A stretch of 64,000 nt of DNA, taken from assembly GCA_947374225.1 (NCBI GenBank), contig CANCAY010000001.1:112841-176840 (forward strand). The letters are read 5' to 3'. Numbering within the stretch: position 1 is the first letter of the stretch; every line of letters starts with the position of its first letter. The notes below the pieces were generated by a model that did no database searches, was not told where the DNA came from, and saw only the letters and a program-made list of their open reading frames with translations. Origin of the DNA: Chitinophagaceae bacterium (GTDB taxonomy: Bacteria > Bacteroidota > Bacteroidia > Chitinophagales > Chitinophagaceae). A program made the position numbers and the translations under genes. Shown piece by piece: positions 16,988-25,854 of the stretch.

Positions 16988-17854
16988 ATGAAAAAAATTA
17001 TCTTACCCGTACTTAGCATGCTAATTGCTTTTGGAGTAAATGCACAAAAAGATACTTTGATTGCCGTGAATCAGGATACCATTAAAATTGGAAGTTTATT
17101 AATTATTAAGGCGCAGAACCCTACTGAGAAAAAAGACTGGCAGTCCATGATTGAAAGAGGCGATTTTAAAAATACGCAAATTAAAATTGAAAGAATAAAG
17201 GGGGTTAAGAAATCGAAGACTACCAAATGGTTTACTATGGACCTTGGCTTTGCAAATTATTACGATGCTACCAACTATAAATATGACCCTTCATTTGTGA
17301 GACCAGCAACTGGAGCAGCTTTAAGTAATAAGAGTTTTAGATTAAACAATGCCAGATCAAGCAATTTTAACTTGTGGATTGTTCAACAAAAAATGAAATT
17401 AAAGAACCCTAATTTTAATTTAAAATATGGTATAGGATTGCAAATGTATAATTTCAGATTCGAACAACCCATTAGCTTTAGAAATGATGGAGCAAGTTTT
17501 GTATATCTTGACAATAAGACATTTAAAAAAGACAAGTTATTTGTCAACTATTTAACTATCCCTGTACAGTTAAATTACCATCCAAAGTCAGACAACAAAA
17601 GAGGCTTAAATGCTAGTGCTGGATTGAGTTTTGGTTACTTATTAAATTCTCGTAACAAACAAATTAGCGGTACTAAAGAAAAATACAATGGCAATTTTAA
17701 TTTGAATGACTTTCAAGTTGCCGGAATTGGAGAAGTTGGAGTTGGTTCTATAAAACTTTATGCTTCTGCTAGTGTAACCAATTTGTATGATAGCAAATTG
17801 TCAAAACAATTTAATTATCCTTTCTCTATTGGATTAAGATTTAGTAATTTCTAA
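16988..17854 (+). CDS. Outer-membrane beta-barrel-like protein (paralogue 1)
   Basis: A 288-residue secreted protein. The signal peptide is MKKIILPVLSMLIAFGVNAQ, with cleavage after AQ. The mature part has a short N-terminal segment, then alternating hydrophobic/aromatic strands (FRLNNARSSNFNLWIV, YGIGLQMYNFRFEQPISFR, FVNYLTIPVQLNY, LNASAGLSFGYLL), and ends in Phe (GLRFSNF), as outer-membrane barrels do. It is clearly paralogous to the next gene, which shares the blocks FEQPxSFRND, KYLTxPVQLN and RNKQISxxxxKEKYNG. It belongs to the ECF sigma unit. Ligand or function is unknown. Confidence 0.75.
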   Translation: MKKIILPVLSMLIAFGVNAQKDTLIAVNQDTIKIGSLLIIKAQNPTEKKDWQSMIERGDFKNTQIKIERIKGVKKSKTTKWFTMDLGFANYYDATNYKYDPSFVRPATGAALSNKSFRLNNARSSNFNLWIVQQKMKLKNPNFNLKYGIGLQMYNFRFEQPISFRNDGASFVYLDNKTFKKDKLFVNYLTIPVQLNYHPKSDNKRGLNASAGLSFGYLLNSRNKQISGTKEKYNGNFNLNDFQVAGIGEVGVGSIKLYASASVTNLYDSKLSKQFNYPFSIGLRFSNF

Positions 17855-17864
17855 TAATACCACA

Positions 17865-18728
17865 ATGAAGCAAACATTTTTACTTTTAATTGGATGGGGA
17901 CTTGCATTAAATGCTATAGCTCAAAATGACACTGTGAGAGTTGGCAAAATGGTAATTATTAAATCTACTATCGAAAATCCTGTTGACTCCAACAAGTCAA
18001 GTGTTAAAGAATTTCGTAAAATTGGGAGTCCTATTCAATTAAGTTTTGAACGAAATAATAAAACCAAACAAGTATCTAATATTTCTACTAGTTATTTTGA
18101 ATGGGATTTAGGATTTGCCAATTATCAAAATGAAACACCTGCAAACACTTATACCGCCTATTATACACCTAATATTGCGGCAAGTATTCCAACAGCTAAT
18201 CAGCTAAAATTAAATAATTTAAAATCAAGCAATGTGAATGTTTGGTTTATAAAGCAGCAAGTGAATCTCAGTAAACACTTTCTTAATTTAAACTATGCTA
18301 TAGGTTTAGAAATGTTTAATTTAAGATTTGAGCAACCCGTTAGTTTTAGAAACGACATACCTGCAAAGATTAAAATGGATGACATTAGTTTTTCTAAAAA
18401 CAAATTATTCGTAAAATATTTAACAGTGCCGGTACAACTCAATTTCAACACCAATCCCGGTTCTAAACATGGCTTGAATGGAAGTATTGGTATGAGTGCT
18501 GGTTATTTACTTAAAGCAAGAAACAAACAAATAAGCGAGGAAAGAGGTAAAGAAAAATACAATGGAACATTTAACCTGAACAATTGGCGTCTTGCCACTA
18601 TTGGCGAAATAGGCATAGGAACTTTCCATATCTATGGCAGTTATAGTCGCACTAACTTATTTGATGAAAATGTAAGCGACTTGAAATTTTTCCCCTACAC
18701 TCTGGGTGTTAGATTCTCAAAATTTTAA
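17865..18728 (+). CDS. Outer-membrane beta-barrel-like protein (paralogue 2)
   Basis: A 287-residue secreted protein with signal peptide ending ALNAIAQ and a terminal aromatic strand (LGVRFSKF). It shares the same strand blocks with the preceding gene along its whole length, so the pair arose by tandem duplication. The two differ most in the N-terminal 90 residues and in the loop around residues 90-115. It is the last gene of the sigma operon and is followed by a strong bidirectional terminator. Function is unknown; an envelope structural or porin-like role regulated by the ECF factor is inferred. Confidence 0.75.
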   Translation: MKQTFLLLIGWGLALNAIAQNDTVRVGKMVIIKSTIENPVDSNKSSVKEFRKIGSPIQLSFERNNKTKQVSNISTSYFEWDLGFANYQNETPANTYTAYYTPNIAASIPTANQLKLNNLKSSNVNVWFIKQQVNLSKHFLNLNYAIGLEMFNLRFEQPVSFRNDIPAKIKMDDISFSKNKLFVKYLTVPVQLNFNTNPGSKHGLNGSIGMSAGYLLKARNKQISEERGKEKYNGTFNLNNWRLATIGEIGIGTFHIYGSYSRTNLFDENVSDLKFFPYTLGVRFSKF

Positions 18729-18752
18729 TTAATTCAATTAATTTATTCTATA

Positions 18753-18786
18753 AAAAAAGGGTCACTCAATTGAGTGACCCTTTTTT
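18753..18786. terminator. Bidirectional terminator, sigma operon / serS
   Basis: Perfect palindrome GGGTCACTCA/TGAGTGACCC (extended by ATT symmetry) flanked by A7 and T6. It ends both convergent transcripts. Confidence 0.92.
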
Positions 18787-18791
18787 ATGCT

Positions 18792-20063
18792 TTAAACTAA
18801 AGTGTCAGACCCAAAATAGCTTTGTAATGCTTTTGGAATCGCAATACCAGTAGCTGTTTGATAGTTCTCTACAATAGCAGCGTAAATTCTTGGTAAGGCT
18901 AAAGAACTACCATTTAATGAATGCGCGAATTGTGTTTTACCTTCTGCATCTTTAAACCTGCACTTCATTCTATAGGTTTGGTATGCTTGGAAATTGGATA
19001 CACTACTCACTTCCAACCATTTTTCTTGCGCAGCACTATATACTTCAAAGTCATAAGTAATAGCAGAAGCGAATCCCATATCTCCACCACACAATCTTAA
19101 TATTCTATAAGGTAGCCCTAAGCTAATTAATAAATTCTCAACGTGTGCTACCATTTCATTTAACACTTCGTCGCTCTTATCAGGATGTACAATTTGAATG
19201 ATTTCCACTTTTTCAAATTGATGTACTCTGTTCAAACCTCTAACGTCCTTGCCAAAACTTCCAGCCTCTCGTCTAAAACATGGTGAATAAGCAGTCATTT
19301 GAATTGGCAAATCTGAATCCTTTAAGATCGTATCGCGAAAAACATTCGTTACAGGCACTTCGGCTGTTGGTATTAAATAAAAATCGTCTTCGGTAGCGTG
19401 ATACATTTGTCCTTCTTTGTCTGGCAATTGACCAGTGGCAAAAGCGGAAGCCGCGTTTACCATAAATGGTGGCAAATATTCAGTATATCCTGCAGCTGTA
19501 TTAAAATCTAAAAAATACTGCACTAGGGTTCTTTGGAACTTTGCACCCTTGCCAATATATAAAGGAAATCCGCTTCCAGTTATTTTTGCACCAGTTTCAA
19601 AGTCCACTAAATTATATTGTTTAATTAAATCCCAATGAGGTTTTGCGCCTTCATGTAAAGTGGGGATAGTCCCAGCCACTTTAACCACTTCATTTTCCTC
19701 CGGTGTCTTACCTATAGGAACAAGCTCATGAGGTAGATTCGGGAATTGCACAATAGTTTGTTGCAATACTGTTTCCACCTCCCCCATTTTAATTTTTAAC
19801 GGCTCAAGTTCTTTCTTCCAATCTGAAACTGAATTTTTCAAAGCTTCCGCCTTGTCTTTCTCTCCTTTAGCCATTAAGCCTCCAATTTCCTTAGACGCTG
19901 CGTTTACTTTAGACTGAATATCGTCAAAACCAGCTTGCAATAACTTTCTTTCGTCGTCCATCGCAATCACGGTATCTACTAAATCAAGATTAGCGAAATG
20001 TTTGATAGCCAACTTCTTTTTAGCCAATTCAGCGTTTTGACGCAAATAACTTACCTGTAACAT
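18792..20063 (-). CDS. serS: Seryl-tRNA synthetase
   Basis: Class II aminoacyl-tRNA synthetase that charges tRNA-Ser. The N-terminal long coiled-coil arm (about residues 25-105, Lys/Glu-rich) binds the tRNA extra arm. Class II motifs follow: LIPTAEVPVTNVFRD and CFRREAGSFGKDVRGLNRVHQFEKVE (motif 2), and NGSSLALPRIYAAIVENYQ (motif 3). The start is ATG 20063 (MLQVSYLRQN), the normal SerRS beginning; the upstream Met adds six residues. The 423-residue length is normal. A -7 box TATCTTTG lies at 20086-20079, about 15 bases upstream. Confidence 0.97.
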   Translation of the reverse strand: MLQVSYLRQNAELAKKKLAIKHFANLDLVDTVIAMDDERKLLQAGFDDIQSKVNAASKEIGGLMAKGEKDKAEALKNSVSDWKKELEPLKIKMGEVETVLQQTIVQFPNLPHELVPIGKTPEENEVVKVAGTIPTLHEGAKPHWDLIKQYNLVDFETGAKITGSGFPLYIGKGAKFQRTLVQYFLDFNTAAGYTEYLPPFMVNAASAFATGQLPDKEGQMYHATEDDFYLIPTAEVPVTNVFRDTILKDSDLPIQMTAYSPCFRREAGSFGKDVRGLNRVHQFEKVEIIQIVHPDKSDEVLNEMVAHVENLLISLGLPYRILRLCGGDMGFASAITYDFEVYSAAQEKWLEVSSVSNFQAYQTYRMKCRFKDAEGKTQFAHSLNGSSLALPRIYAAIVENYQTATGIAIPKALQSYFGSDTLV

Positions 20064-20118
20064 GTCAAATAATTTTGGCAAAGATAATCAAACAGACGGT
20101 GAACGCATCGATATCCCC

Positions 20119-20126
20119 TACCTTTG
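20119..20126 (+). promoter_or_regulatory. -7 box upstream of the 115-residue conserved protein
   Basis: TACCTTTG fits TAnnTTTG and stands 25 bases before the ATG at 20152. It is divergent from the serS box at 20079-20086. Confidence 0.45.
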
Positions 20127-20151
20127 CTTGATAAAATGAAAAACAGTGATT

Positions 20152-20499
20152 ATGGCATCGGTAGCAGACGATTTTCAGAGCAGATGGTGGAATTTGGAGA
20201 AAAAACTAATGGATCGCTTTGGTAAAAAACCAGACGTAGAGGCCATTTTGTTTTTAATAGGCCTTCAGGAGACAGGCTTATCCCAGGAAAAAATAAGTAA
20301 GGAGCAGAAACAAGACCTAATGCATGTAGCTATATGTACTATATTGACGTCTAGTGGCTATTATTTGGTAGAAGGCAAGGATCAGGAGGGCTGGCCGCAT
20401 TTTAAACAGCTCCAAAACCTGCCCGTTATGAATATGATAGAGCAGGAAGCCTTTTTAAAGGACCATATTTTATTGTATTTTGACAATAATCAGTTCTAG
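20152..20499 (+). CDS. Conserved Bacteroidota protein of unknown function
   Basis: A 115-residue soluble protein without signal peptide or membrane helix. It is acidic and helix-rich, with a Trp pair near the N-terminus (FQSRWWNLEKKL) and conserved-looking blocks DVEAILFLIGLQETG and DLMHVAICTILTSSGYY. I take ATG 20152 rather than the GTG two codons upstream. It is divergent from serS and upstream of gcvH. I do not recognise a functional family. Confidence 0.75.
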   Translation: MASVADDFQSRWWNLEKKLMDRFGKKPDVEAILFLIGLQETGLSQEKISKEQKQDLMHVAICTILTSSGYYLVEGKDQEGWPHFKQLQNLPVMNMIEQEAFLKDHILLYFDNNQF

Positions 20500-20503
20500 C
20501 AGA

Positions 20504-20534
20504 TTGGTTTTTTAGTGTTTTTTATGAATCTTTG
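20504..20534 (+). promoter_or_regulatory. Promoter of gcvH
   Basis: TTGG (20504-20507) and AATCTTTG (20527-20534) are separated by 19 bases, close to the Bacteroidota -33/-7 layout although the -7 box begins with A rather than TA. The gcvH ATG follows 20 bases later. Confidence 0.45.
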
Positions 20535-20554
20535 CAACAATTAAAAATTAACAT

Positions 20555-20932
20555 ATGCAATTCCCAGCAGACTTACGTTACACAAAGGATCACGAATGGA
20601 TTAAAGTAGAAGGTAATACTGCCACTATCGGTATTACAGATTTCGCTCAAAGTGAATTAGGAGATATTGTATATGTTGATATTAATACAGTAGGAACTAG
20701 CTTAGCTGCAGAAGCCGTATTTGGAACAGTAGAAGCTGTAAAAACAGTAAGTGATTTGTTTTTACCTATTGCAGGAACTGTTGCAGAAGTTAATCCGGCA
20801 TTAGCAGGACAACCAGAATTAGTAAACACGGATCCTTATGGTGCAGGATGGATGGTTAAAGTAACTGTCAATAATGTTGCCGATGTGGACGCTTTATTGT
20901 CTAGCGAAGACTACGCAAAGTTGGTGCACTAA
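20555..20932 (+). CDS. gcvH: Glycine cleavage system H protein
   Basis: A 125-residue lipoyl carrier that shuttles the aminomethyl intermediate between the P, T and L proteins. The start [20 protein letters not shown] is diagnostic. The lipoylated lysine is in [14 protein letters not shown] (Lys at about residue 63), and the tail [13 protein letters not shown] matches the family. It leads a tightly packed run with a VanZ-like gene 12 bases downstream. Confidence 0.97.
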   Translation: MQFPADLRYTKDHEWIKVEGNTATIGITDFAQSELGDIVYVDINTVGTSLAAEAVFGTVEAVKTVSDLFLPIAGTVAEVNPALAGQPELVNTDPYGAGWMVKVTVNNVADVDALLSSEDYAKLVH

Positions 20933-20944
20933 TTTAGTTTATCA

Positions 20945-21316
20945 ATGAAAAGAAAACTTTGGGTGATTGCCGAAATAGGAATTGTCTTTTTTTTACTGAG
21001 TTTACCAGGAAGTAAATTCCCAAAACAAGAAAGCAGTTTTCCTATTGATAAAATAGTGCATATTATTTTATTTGCTTCATTGGTTTTCTCCTTCTTGTTT
21101 TATTACGAAAAATCGTCCATTGCTTTTTTCAAAACCACTAGGGCTAAGGCATACACAATACTGCTATGTATTTTGTATGGCATAGGAATGGAATTTTACC
21201 AAAAGTATTATGTACCTACAAGAGGCTTTGAAATAGCAGATATGTTAGCAGACGCTATTGGCGCATTAATAGCATTGCCTTTATTTGAATGGATAAAAAA
21301 ACTAAAAAATAGATAA
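20945..21316 (+). CDS. VanZ-family membrane protein
   Basis: A 123-residue protein with about four membrane helices. It has the VanZ-like layout: helix 1 (IAEIGIVFFLLSLPGSKFP), DKIVHIILFASLVFSFLFYY with the family's D-K-x-x-H motif, and GMEFYQKYYVPTRGFEIADMLADAIGA containing the E..Q...R..D..D pattern. VanZ relatives alter sensitivity to glycopeptides in some Gram-positives; in Bacteroidota the role is unknown. The stop overlaps the next start as TAATG, so translation with the MarR gene is coupled. Confidence 0.85.
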   Translation: MKRKLWVIAEIGIVFFLLSLPGSKFPKQESSFPIDKIVHIILFASLVFSFLFYYEKSSIAFFKTTRAKAYTILLCILYGIGMEFYQKYYVPTRGFEIADMLADAIGALIALPLFEWIKKLKNR

Positions 21317-21774
21317 TGGGTATTGAACAGGATATACAACAGTCTAGTTTTAGAAATGAATACCAGAAGATGGCTATCAATATCATTTTTACGGCTAATT
21401 GGCTCAATGAACAAATTGGCCGTGTGCTGTCTAATGAAGAAATTACGCATCAACAATATAATATTTTAAGAATTCTTCGCGGTTCAGATAAGCCTTTAAG
21501 TACCCTGCAAATTAGGGCACGCATGTTAGATAAGATGAGTGATACAAGTAGAATTGTAGATAGACTAGTAGTTAAAGGATTTGTAGATAAAAACTCTTGT
21601 GAAAAAGATAAGCGATTAGTTGATATTACCCTTTCCAAAAAAGGACACCAATTGGTAGACTCGTTAGATAAATTCAACACACAAATTGACGAAATATTAA
21701 TGGGTGTGAGTGAAAAAGAAGCCGCAACGCTAAATCAAATTTTAGACAAATTGCGCACGCAATTAGACAAATAA
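21316..21774 (+). CDS. MarR-family transcriptional regulator
   Basis: A 152-residue winged-helix regulator. The helix-turn-helix and wing are clear: ITHQQYNILRILRG (about residues 42-55), LSTLQIRARMLDKMSDTSRIVDRLVVKGFV (61-90) and CEKDKRLVDITLSKKGHQLV. It has flanking dimerisation helices. Its start overlaps the VanZ-like stop by one base, and a glycosidase gene starts 4 bases after it. The effector and targets are unknown; autoregulation of the unit is plausible. Confidence 0.9.
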   Translation: MGIEQDIQQSSFRNEYQKMAINIIFTANWLNEQIGRVLSNEEITHQQYNILRILRGSDKPLSTLQIRARMLDKMSDTSRIVDRLVVKGFVDKNSCEKDKRLVDITLSKKGHQLVDSLDKFNTQIDEILMGVSEKEAATLNQILDKLRTQLDK

Positions 21775-21777
21775 CAT

Positions 21778-23250
21778 ATGGGAATGACAAAGCGAATTAT
21801 CAGTACCCTACTTTTAGTGGGATTTTTTTTATTGGCTAAAGCACAGCCAAGCAAGAACGATAAAAATGTATTTGAATTTAGAGGAGTTTGGATTGCTACA
21901 GTTGAAAATATTGATTGGCCAAGTAAAAGAGGCTTAAGTAATGCCGATCAGAAATCAGAATTTATTGACTTATTAGATAGGCATCAAAGAAATGGCATGA
22001 ATGCCATTGTGATGCAGATACGCCCCTCCGGAGACGCACTTTACCCTTCTGCCTTAGAGCCTTGGAGTGAATATTTAATGGGCAAGCAAGGTGTAGCACC
22101 AAGTCCATTTTATGACCCATTAGCTTTTATGATAGAAGAGACCCATAAAAGAGGAATGGAATTTCATGCGTGGATTAATCCTTACAGAGCAGTTTTCAAT
22201 GTAAATAAATCAAGTGTTGCTTTAACACATATTACCAAGATTCATCCAGAATGGTTTTTGACTTATGGAGATAAAAAATATTTTAATCCAGGCATACCCG
22301 AAGTTTGGCAGTTTACAAATAGAGTAGTTAAAGACATTGTTAGTAGATATGAGATTGATGCCATTCATATGGATGACTATTTTTATCCTTATAAAATTCC
22401 AGGAAAAGAATTTCCAGACCAAGCTGCTTATTTAAAAAATCCAAGAGGCTTAAATAAAGAAGATTGGAGAAGAAGCAATTGCGATAGTATTATAAGACAA
22501 CTAAGTGCAACCATTCACCAAACAAAAGCAGCGGTACAATTTGGGATTAGTCCATTTGGCGTTTGGAGAAATAAATCCAAAGACCCAAGAGGTAGCGTTA
22601 CAAAAGCAGGCGTAACAAACTATGATGAATTATATGCGGATATCTTGTTATGGCTTCAAAAGGGCTGGATTGACTATGTAGTACCGCAATTGTATTGGGA
22701 ACATGGACACAATCTAGCAGACTATGATGAATTAGTTCAATGGTGGAATGACAATGCTTTTGGTAAGCAATTATATATAGGTCATGGCATTTACCGCGCA
22801 GGTTCTAATGCAGCTTGGAAAAATCCAAATGAAATACCTTATCAAATAAATAAACTAAGGTCCTTACCTAATACTGGAGGTAGTGTCTATTTTAGTAGTA
22901 GTAGTTTTAAAAACAATGCAAATGGCTGGAATGATAGTTTACAGCAACACTATTATATAAACCCTGCAATACTTCCTTCTGTTTTACCACAATATCAAAT
23001 GGAAAACCCAACCATCATAAAGACTGGTGGGCAAACTTATCAAATTGGGACTGCAGGCACAAAGCCATTAAAAGCATATGCCATTATTCAGAAACAAGCA
23101 GGCCAATTTTCAGTAGCTACTATGATTCCAGCTGATGCCAAAATAATTAATTTAAACGCATTAGGAGTCATTAGAAAGGCTAATAATCAATATTGGATAG
23201 TTGCTATTGGGATGCAAAATCAAATAAGTGATTACATTTTAATTCCTTAA
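21778..23250 (+). CDS. Secreted GHL10/DUF187-type glycoside hydrolase-like protein
   Basis: A 490-residue exported protein with signal peptide (TLLLVGFFLLAKAQ). The TIM-barrel hydrolase-like domain (about residues 30-380) is marked by FEFRGVWIATVENIDWPSK, AIVMQIRPSGDALYPS, MEFHAWINPYRA, IDAIHMDDYFYPYK and WIDYVVPQLYW, typical of the YngK/GHL10 family. Acidic residues in HMDDYF are candidate catalytic groups. The C-terminal 100 residues form a small beta domain. The family is predicted to cleave glycans, possibly cell-wall related; the substrate is unknown. It is the last gene of the gcvH run. Confidence 0.87.
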   Translation: MGMTKRIISTLLLVGFFLLAKAQPSKNDKNVFEFRGVWIATVENIDWPSKRGLSNADQKSEFIDLLDRHQRNGMNAIVMQIRPSGDALYPSALEPWSEYLMGKQGVAPSPFYDPLAFMIEETHKRGMEFHAWINPYRAVFNVNKSSVALTHITKIHPEWFLTYGDKKYFNPGIPEVWQFTNRVVKDIVSRYEIDAIHMDDYFYPYKIPGKEFPDQAAYLKNPRGLNKEDWRRSNCDSIIRQLSATIHQTKAAVQFGISPFGVWRNKSKDPRGSVTKAGVTNYDELYADILLWLQKGWIDYVVPQLYWEHGHNLADYDELVQWWNDNAFGKQLYIGHGIYRAGSNAAWKNPNEIPYQINKLRSLPNTGGSVYFSSSSFKNNANGWNDSLQQHYYINPAILPSVLPQYQMENPTIIKTGGQTYQIGTAGTKPLKAYAIIQKQAGQFSVATMIPADAKIINLNALGVIRKANNQYWIVAIGMQNQISDYILIP

Positions 23251-23256
23251 TTTGAA

Positions 23257-25227
23257 TTAATCGAATATCCGTTTTAAATTAATACTTTGATTGGAATTAA
23301 TAATTAAGGGAACATGTTCTACCACTGTCATGTCATTGTCTAATCCAAATGCTTTTTGATCGCTCTGAGCTAATTGCTTAATATTAAAGTAGGCATCCAT
23401 AATAAAGTCCTCTCTGAATGTTAATTCATTTTCGATAGAGAAGAAGCTTTCAATAATAACATAAGTGATATCTGTATGGAAGTCTTTACTCTTTAAAGAT
23501 TCGTATTTGCTGTAGATGCCAAGTTCTTGACATTCATTCAATTCTTGCATTACTTTCTTAAAGCAAATATTAATGCGAGGTTGTATTCTGAAACCAATTT
23601 TAAAGTCAACTCTCATGACTTTATCGTCCACTAATTCACGAATTGAATATTCCATTCCATATGGAGAATCGGTTCTGTCAATATGAATAAACCAATAAAT
23701 ATCAGCACGTTTTGGCTTACGATTTAATATAGAGTCAATAATACGATGCTCAATTTCACGATAGTTATTAGCCTTTGTTAAATAAACCAAATGAGTCGCA
23801 TACTTCGGAATATCCTTGTCTGCGCTCAAATCAACTAATGGAGTTAAATAATCTTTTAGTTTCACAAAGTCCAAATAACGATTGGTGATTTTTCGTGCAC
23901 GATGCCAAATCATCATCACAAAAATCATACTTAAAGAAAATACAAAAGTGATATAACTTTCTTTGATCTTCACTACGTTAGCTATAAAGAAAGAAATTTC
24001 AACTATACTAAAAATAGAAACAATTAATGCAACCACTGGCTGACTCCACCTTCTAACATTTAATAAATAAAAATTAATTAATACAGTGGTCATAATCATT
24101 GTGATTATGATTGAGAATCCATAAGCCGCTAGCATATGCTCACTCTTTCTAAAGTAGAGTAGCATCGTTACACATCCTACCCACAATATTAAATTTAAGC
24201 TTGGAATATAAATTTGCCCTTTTTGATCGGTAGGGAATTTAACTGTAACACGTGGCCAGAAATTCAAACTAATAGCTTCGTTAATTAATGTGAATGATCC
24301 ACTAATTAATGCTTGACTAGCAATAATTGTTGCAATGGTAGCTATACCAATACCTATTAACAAAAACCAGTGTGGCATAATCTCAAAGAAGGGGTTAATC
24401 CCGTTTGAAACAGTCCCAACATGATTTAATAACCATGCACCCTGTCCCATATAACTCATCACCAAGGCGAATTTCACAAACATCCAACTTACCTGAATAT
24501 TTTTACGGCCACAATGCCCTAAATCACTATATAATGCCTCCGCACCTGTAGTACATAAAAACACCGCTCCTAAAAGCCAAAATCCTTTAGGGTAATTTAT
24601 CAATAAGTCTAACCCATAATAAGGATTCAACGCTTTAAGTATGGAAAAATTTCCGACAACTTGTATCAAACCTAAAATCAAAATCATAGAAAACCACATC
24701 AACATAATTGGCCCAAATGCAAATCCAATAATTTTTGTACCAAAACGTTGAAAGAAAAAAAGAAGAGAAATTATAGTTAATACAATACCTACAGTCAAAT
24801 TATTGCCAGGTACTATCACTTTCTCTAACCCTTTAATACCGGCCAACCCTTCAATTGCGGAGGAAACAGAAACGGGTGGAGTTATCATACCATCCGCTAA
24901 TAACATGGCTGCGCCTACAATTGCGGGTATATAAATCCATTTTACGTAGCGACGAATTAATGCAAACAAAGAAAAGATACCACCCTCCCCTCTATTATCT
25001 GCTCTAAGCGTTAGAAAAACATATTTGAAAGTTGTTTGTAAAGTTAGCGTCCAAAACACACAAGAAATGGCACCATAAATTAATTGTTCTGTGATTACTT
25101 TATGATTTATGATAGTGCTAAACACATATAATGGAGAAGTTCCAATGTCGCCATATATAATTCCTAAAGTAACTAATAACCCTGCGACAGAAAGTTTGTG
25201 CGCGTGTCCACCAGATGTTTGTGCCAT
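23257..25227 (-). CDS. kup: KUP-family potassium uptake protein
   Basis: A 656-residue proton-coupled potassium importer of the inner membrane. The N-terminal block LGIIYGDIGTSPLYVF and then RADNRGEGGIFSLFALIRR are diagnostic. About twelve membrane helices reach residue 455, followed by a cytoplasmic C-terminal domain of about 200 residues. It stands alone, convergent with the glycosidase gene (6 bases apart), with no clear terminator between them. Confidence 0.95.
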   Translation of the reverse strand: MAQTSGGHAHKLSVAGLLVTLGIIYGDIGTSPLYVFSTIINHKVITEQLIYGAISCVFWTLTLQTTFKYVFLTLRADNRGEGGIFSLFALIRRYVKWIYIPAIVGAAMLLADGMITPPVSVSSAIEGLAGIKGLEKVIVPGNNLTVGIVLTIISLLFFFQRFGTKIIGFAFGPIMLMWFSMILILGLIQVVGNFSILKALNPYYGLDLLINYPKGFWLLGAVFLCTTGAEALYSDLGHCGRKNIQVSWMFVKFALVMSYMGQGAWLLNHVGTVSNGINPFFEIMPHWFLLIGIGIATIATIIASQALISGSFTLINEAISLNFWPRVTVKFPTDQKGQIYIPSLNLILWVGCVTMLLYFRKSEHMLAAYGFSIIITMIMTTVLINFYLLNVRRWSQPVVALIVSIFSIVEISFFIANVVKIKESYITFVFSLSMIFVMMIWHRARKITNRYLDFVKLKDYLTPLVDLSADKDIPKYATHLVYLTKANNYREIEHRIIDSILNRKPKRADIYWFIHIDRTDSPYGMEYSIRELVDDKVMRVDFKIGFRIQPRINICFKKVMQELNECQELGIYSKYESLKSKDFHTDITYVIIESFFSIENELTFREDFIMDAYFNIKQLAQSDQKAFGLDNDMTVVEHVPLIINSNQSINLKRIFD

Positions 25228-25314
25228 GAAATGAATAAATGAGAAGCAAAGTTTACGCTTTTTAACAGAACTATATGATTTGGCGGCAACTATTTTAAAA
25301 ATATTTTTTGAAAA

Positions 25315-25788
25315 CTACGGCTTGTAAGTCCCCCATTTTTCTTCAATGGCTTTAACCCTAAAATCGAAAATGTCTTTAAGTTGGTTTTTAATGAACAAGC
25401 TATTGGCAATATCCCCTAAAAAGCCCAATGGGATTTTGTAATGTACAATGTCTTCCATAGCGACTCCACCAGGAATTTCCTTGAAATGATGCTGATGATG
25501 CCAAAGGCTATAGGGGCCAAAGCGTTGTTCGTCAACAAAATACTTACCTTCTTCCACATGCGTGATCTCGGTCATCCAATACATTGGGACGTTCAAAACG
25601 GGAGAAACGGTGTATTCTATAATTTGACCAGGATACATTTTTTCACCATGGTGCTTACTAATAATATTGAACCCCATATGACTTGGGGTAATTTTAGCCA
25701 AATTGGCTGGACTGCTAAAAAAATCCCATGCTTCCGTTAAGGAGATAGGCATTTCTTGATACGTATGGAGGGTATATACTTTTGACAT
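25315..25788 (-). CDS. SRPBCC-family (START-like) protein
   Basis: A 157-residue protein with the helix-grip fold typical of ligand-binding cyclase/coat proteins. It starts MSKVYTLHTYQEMPISLTEAWDFFSSPANLAKITP and has GPYSLWHHQHHFKEIPGGVAMEDIVHYKIPLG in the second half. I start it at ATG 25788; the longer frame adds 30 residues of non-family sequence that reach the divergent helicase gene. The ligand is unknown; related proteins are often annotated as cell-division inhibitor-like without experimental basis here. Confidence 0.85.
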   Translation of the reverse strand: MSKVYTLHTYQEMPISLTEAWDFFSSPANLAKITPSHMGFNIISKHHGEKMYPGQIIEYTVSPVLNVPMYWMTEITHVEEGKYFVDEQRFGPYSLWHHQHHFKEIPGGVAMEDIVHYKIPLGFLGDIANSLFIKNQLKDIFDFRVKAIEEKWGTYKP

Positions 25789-25854
25789 ACTATTATAACA
25801 AGCTAAGTAGGTTTTTGTTGTAGGATTTAGCCATAAAGCCATTAATTTTATCCC

